From: an uncultured Negativicutes bacterium
Lineage (GTDB): Bacteria > Bacillota > Negativicutes > Acidaminococcales > Acidaminococcaceae
Assembly (NCBI GenBank): GCA_947074185.1
Contig: CAMTOO010000004.1
Span: 1 to 55,772, forward strand
DNA: 55,772 bases
Direction of reading: 5' to 3'
Shown here: positions 54,669 through 55,772 of the stretch, in pieces
Layout of the letters: each line of letters begins with the position of its first letter
Position numbering within the stretch: the first letter of the stretch is position 1
The notes under the pieces: model-generated
Databases searched by the model: none
What the model saw: only the letters and a program-made list of their open reading frames with translations
Told to the model about the DNA's origin: nothing
Made by a program: the position numbers and the translations under genes

Positions 54669-55662
54669 GCCCATCAAACCAAGCGCGAATAATAGTATCT
54701 TTTTCTTCTGACATCCAAGCTAGATCATCTATAGGGGTTTGGCACTCTTTAGCAGTCCCTGTTTCATTTTTACTTACATAAATAGATTTTCTACCTTGAT
54801 TATCTAGAAGCAAATTTTGCCCAGTTTCACCTAATAAAAATTCTAGGAATTTTTCGCCATTGCGTCTATTCTTGCTAATACGTAATAAAGCTACACCTGT
54901 AACCATATTTTTATTAATTTCCCTAGGAAGCGCTACCTTCAAGTTAGTGTATTTTCGGGCAGTTCTAAAAGCAATCTCCGATGGCAAAACAGCTATAGTT
55001 TTTTCTCCATTATAGACCATAGCAATTGCTTCCCCTTGATTTTCAACATATAACGGTTCTTGGGTTCTAAGCGCTCTTGCATAATCTAAAGCAGTATCCT
55101 GCCCTAATAATTGCCAAGTCGAAGTTATTAGCCCATAAGTTGCTCCACTTACTTCAGGTTTTACTAATACCGTTTCTTTAAATAGTACTGGTTCCAATAA
55201 ATCTTCCCATTTATCTATTTCCGACAACCTATATTTTGCTAAATTAGCTTTATTTACTAACAAGGTTATATTATTAATATAAATAGGAGTCCAACGACCT
55301 TCTAAGTCACCAATTTCTGGATCTTTAATTGAGCTTTCAGCATATTGATAAGGTACCAACATTTTTTCTCTTGCTGCCATATAATACTCTTCTGCGGTTC
55401 CACCTAACCAAACATCATAATCTTTTTGAGCAATTAGTTTTAGTCTTTCAGCTAAAGGTATAGCAGGAAGATAAGCAACTTCTACTTTTATATCTTCTTT
55501 ATCTGTAAATTCTTTTATAAGATTATCTGTTTCTACTTTCCCTAAACTACTACAAATTATTACTTTATCTGTAGCTTTGGAGTTTGCAAAACTATCTACA
55601 GAAAGACAACCTATATATATCAATACCATAGCAACAATGCTACCTAATATTTTAATTCGCAT
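54658..55662 (-). CDS. Periplasmic solute-binding protein of an iron(III)-type ABC importer
   Basis: The 334-residue protein has a signal peptide (about 1-27) and the type II binding-protein pattern: VIICSSLGKVETDNLIKEF, YDVWLGGTAEEYY, RWTPIYINNITLLVNK and GVALLRISKNRRNGEKFLEFLLG in separate stretches. Family members carry iron, 2-aminoethylphosphonate or organic ligands; the tyrosines of ferric-binding proteins are not clearly in place. Its permease and ATPase genes are not seen because the natural sequence ends at about 55718. Confidence 0.85.
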   Translation of the reverse strand: MRIKILGSIVAMVLIYIGCLSVDSFANSKATDKVIICSSLGKVETDNLIKEFTDKEDIKVEVAYLPAIPLAERLKLIAQKDYDVWLGGTAEEYYMAAREKMLVPYQYAESSIKDPEIGDLEGRWTPIYINNITLLVNKANLAKYRLSEIDKWEDLLEPVLFKETVLVKPEVSGATYGLITSTWQLLGQDTALDYARALRTQEPLYVENQGEAIAMVYNGEKTIAVLPSEIAFRTARKYTNLKVALPREINKNMVTGVALLRISKNRRNGEKFLEFLLGETGQNLLLDNQGRKSIYVSKNETGTAKECQTPIDDLAWMSEEKDTIIRAWFDGQKK

Positions 55663-55718
55663 TTTTCACCTCATTAATTGCTATTATATCAAAATATCCC
55701 AAATAAAAAAACTGTTAC

Positions 55719-55772
55719 AGATCGGAAGAGCGTCGTGTAGGGAAAGAGTGTACGTCCTGGTTTAGATATCGG
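55719..55772. other. Illumina TruSeq adapter, not genomic
   Basis: From 55719 the sequence AGATCGGAAGAGC continues as the reverse complement of the TruSeq universal (read 2-side) adapter up to 55751. Positions 55752-55759 read ACGTCCTG, the complement of i5 index D507, and 55760-55772 match the P5 flank with two differences. A reading frame that runs into it translates as IGRASCRERV, a known mark of adapter contamination. It should be trimmed. Confidence 0.97.

Noticed and set aside
1-55718. CRISPR arrays, insertion sequences, phage genes, rRNA and complete tRNA genes
   Set aside because: I saw no spaced identical repeats, transposase or phage proteins, nor any complete tRNA or rRNA; the only tandem repeats are coding AIDA units.
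55577-55765. 62-residue reading frame at the right end
   Set aside because: It is antisense to the solute-binding protein's signal peptide and runs into the adapter, giving IGRASCRERV.

Overview
The window is AT-rich bacterial DNA that mixes Firmicutes-type and diderm features. The Firmicutes side shows strong AGGAGG ribosome sites, a SAM-I riboswitch, a short HisG with HisZ, a YerC-type TrpR-like regulator and type III glutamine synthetase. The diderm side shows an autotransporter beta-barrel and an OmpA domain. Together with ferredoxin-dependent anaerobic enzymes (KorABCD, HydE, reverse rubrerythrin) this points to an anaerobe of the class Negativicutes. I cannot name the genus. The last 54 bases are an Illumina library adapter, so the window ends at an assembly artefact and not at natural DNA.

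Layout, left to right. 383-928 encodes an exported Gly/His/Arg-rich protein. 1286-4778 is a complete TAXI-type TRAP transporter (binding protein, DUF1850 protein, fused permease). 4845-9915 (minus) is a surface-protein locus: an exported protein, a passenger-only AIDA-repeat protein, and a full autotransporter whose barrel is followed by an OmpA peptidoglycan-binding domain. 10201-18306 (minus) is a complete histidine operon led by a YerC/HisR-like regulator. 18423-22061 is a SAM-riboswitch-controlled methionine importer, metNIQQ. 22093-25636 is a TetR regulator divergent from a 2-oxoacid:ferredoxin oxidoreductase operon. 25681-30783 (minus) holds an aldo/keto reductase-ferredoxin fusion and a nitrogen-assimilation pair, an Amt-PII fusion and glutamine synthetase III, the latter behind an attenuator-like leader. 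purC, rmuC, an M23 peptidase and a lipid/polysaccharide flippase follow. 36099-36644 is reverse rubrerythrin with a Fur/PerR-like box. 36739-40735 (minus) is an M48 protease followed by three minor pseudopilins. 40916-45814 holds a small membrane protein, a DUF362 ferredoxin and a zinc-type ABC importer with a PHP phosphoesterase. 45918-50012 holds a nicotinamidase, YigZ, HydE and a ClC-TrkA_C channel. The rest is a lipoprotein, a TrmB-type regulator with a LysA-family decarboxylase, a small exported protein, a HAD phosphatase, thioredoxin and a truncated-context solute-binding protein.

Most transcription units are short and closed by clear intrinsic terminators. The genes describe a fermentative or anaerobic amino-acid and organic-acid user: carboxylate uptake (TAXI), oxidative 2-oxoacid decarboxylation, ammonium and methionine uptake and its own histidine and purine synthesis. 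The points I consider most worth a second look are the autotransporter-OmpA fusion with its passenger-only neighbour and helically phased upstream repeats, the glnN leader, the palindrome in the trmB promoter and the terminal adapter. All functions are inferred by reading the sequence; no database search was run.
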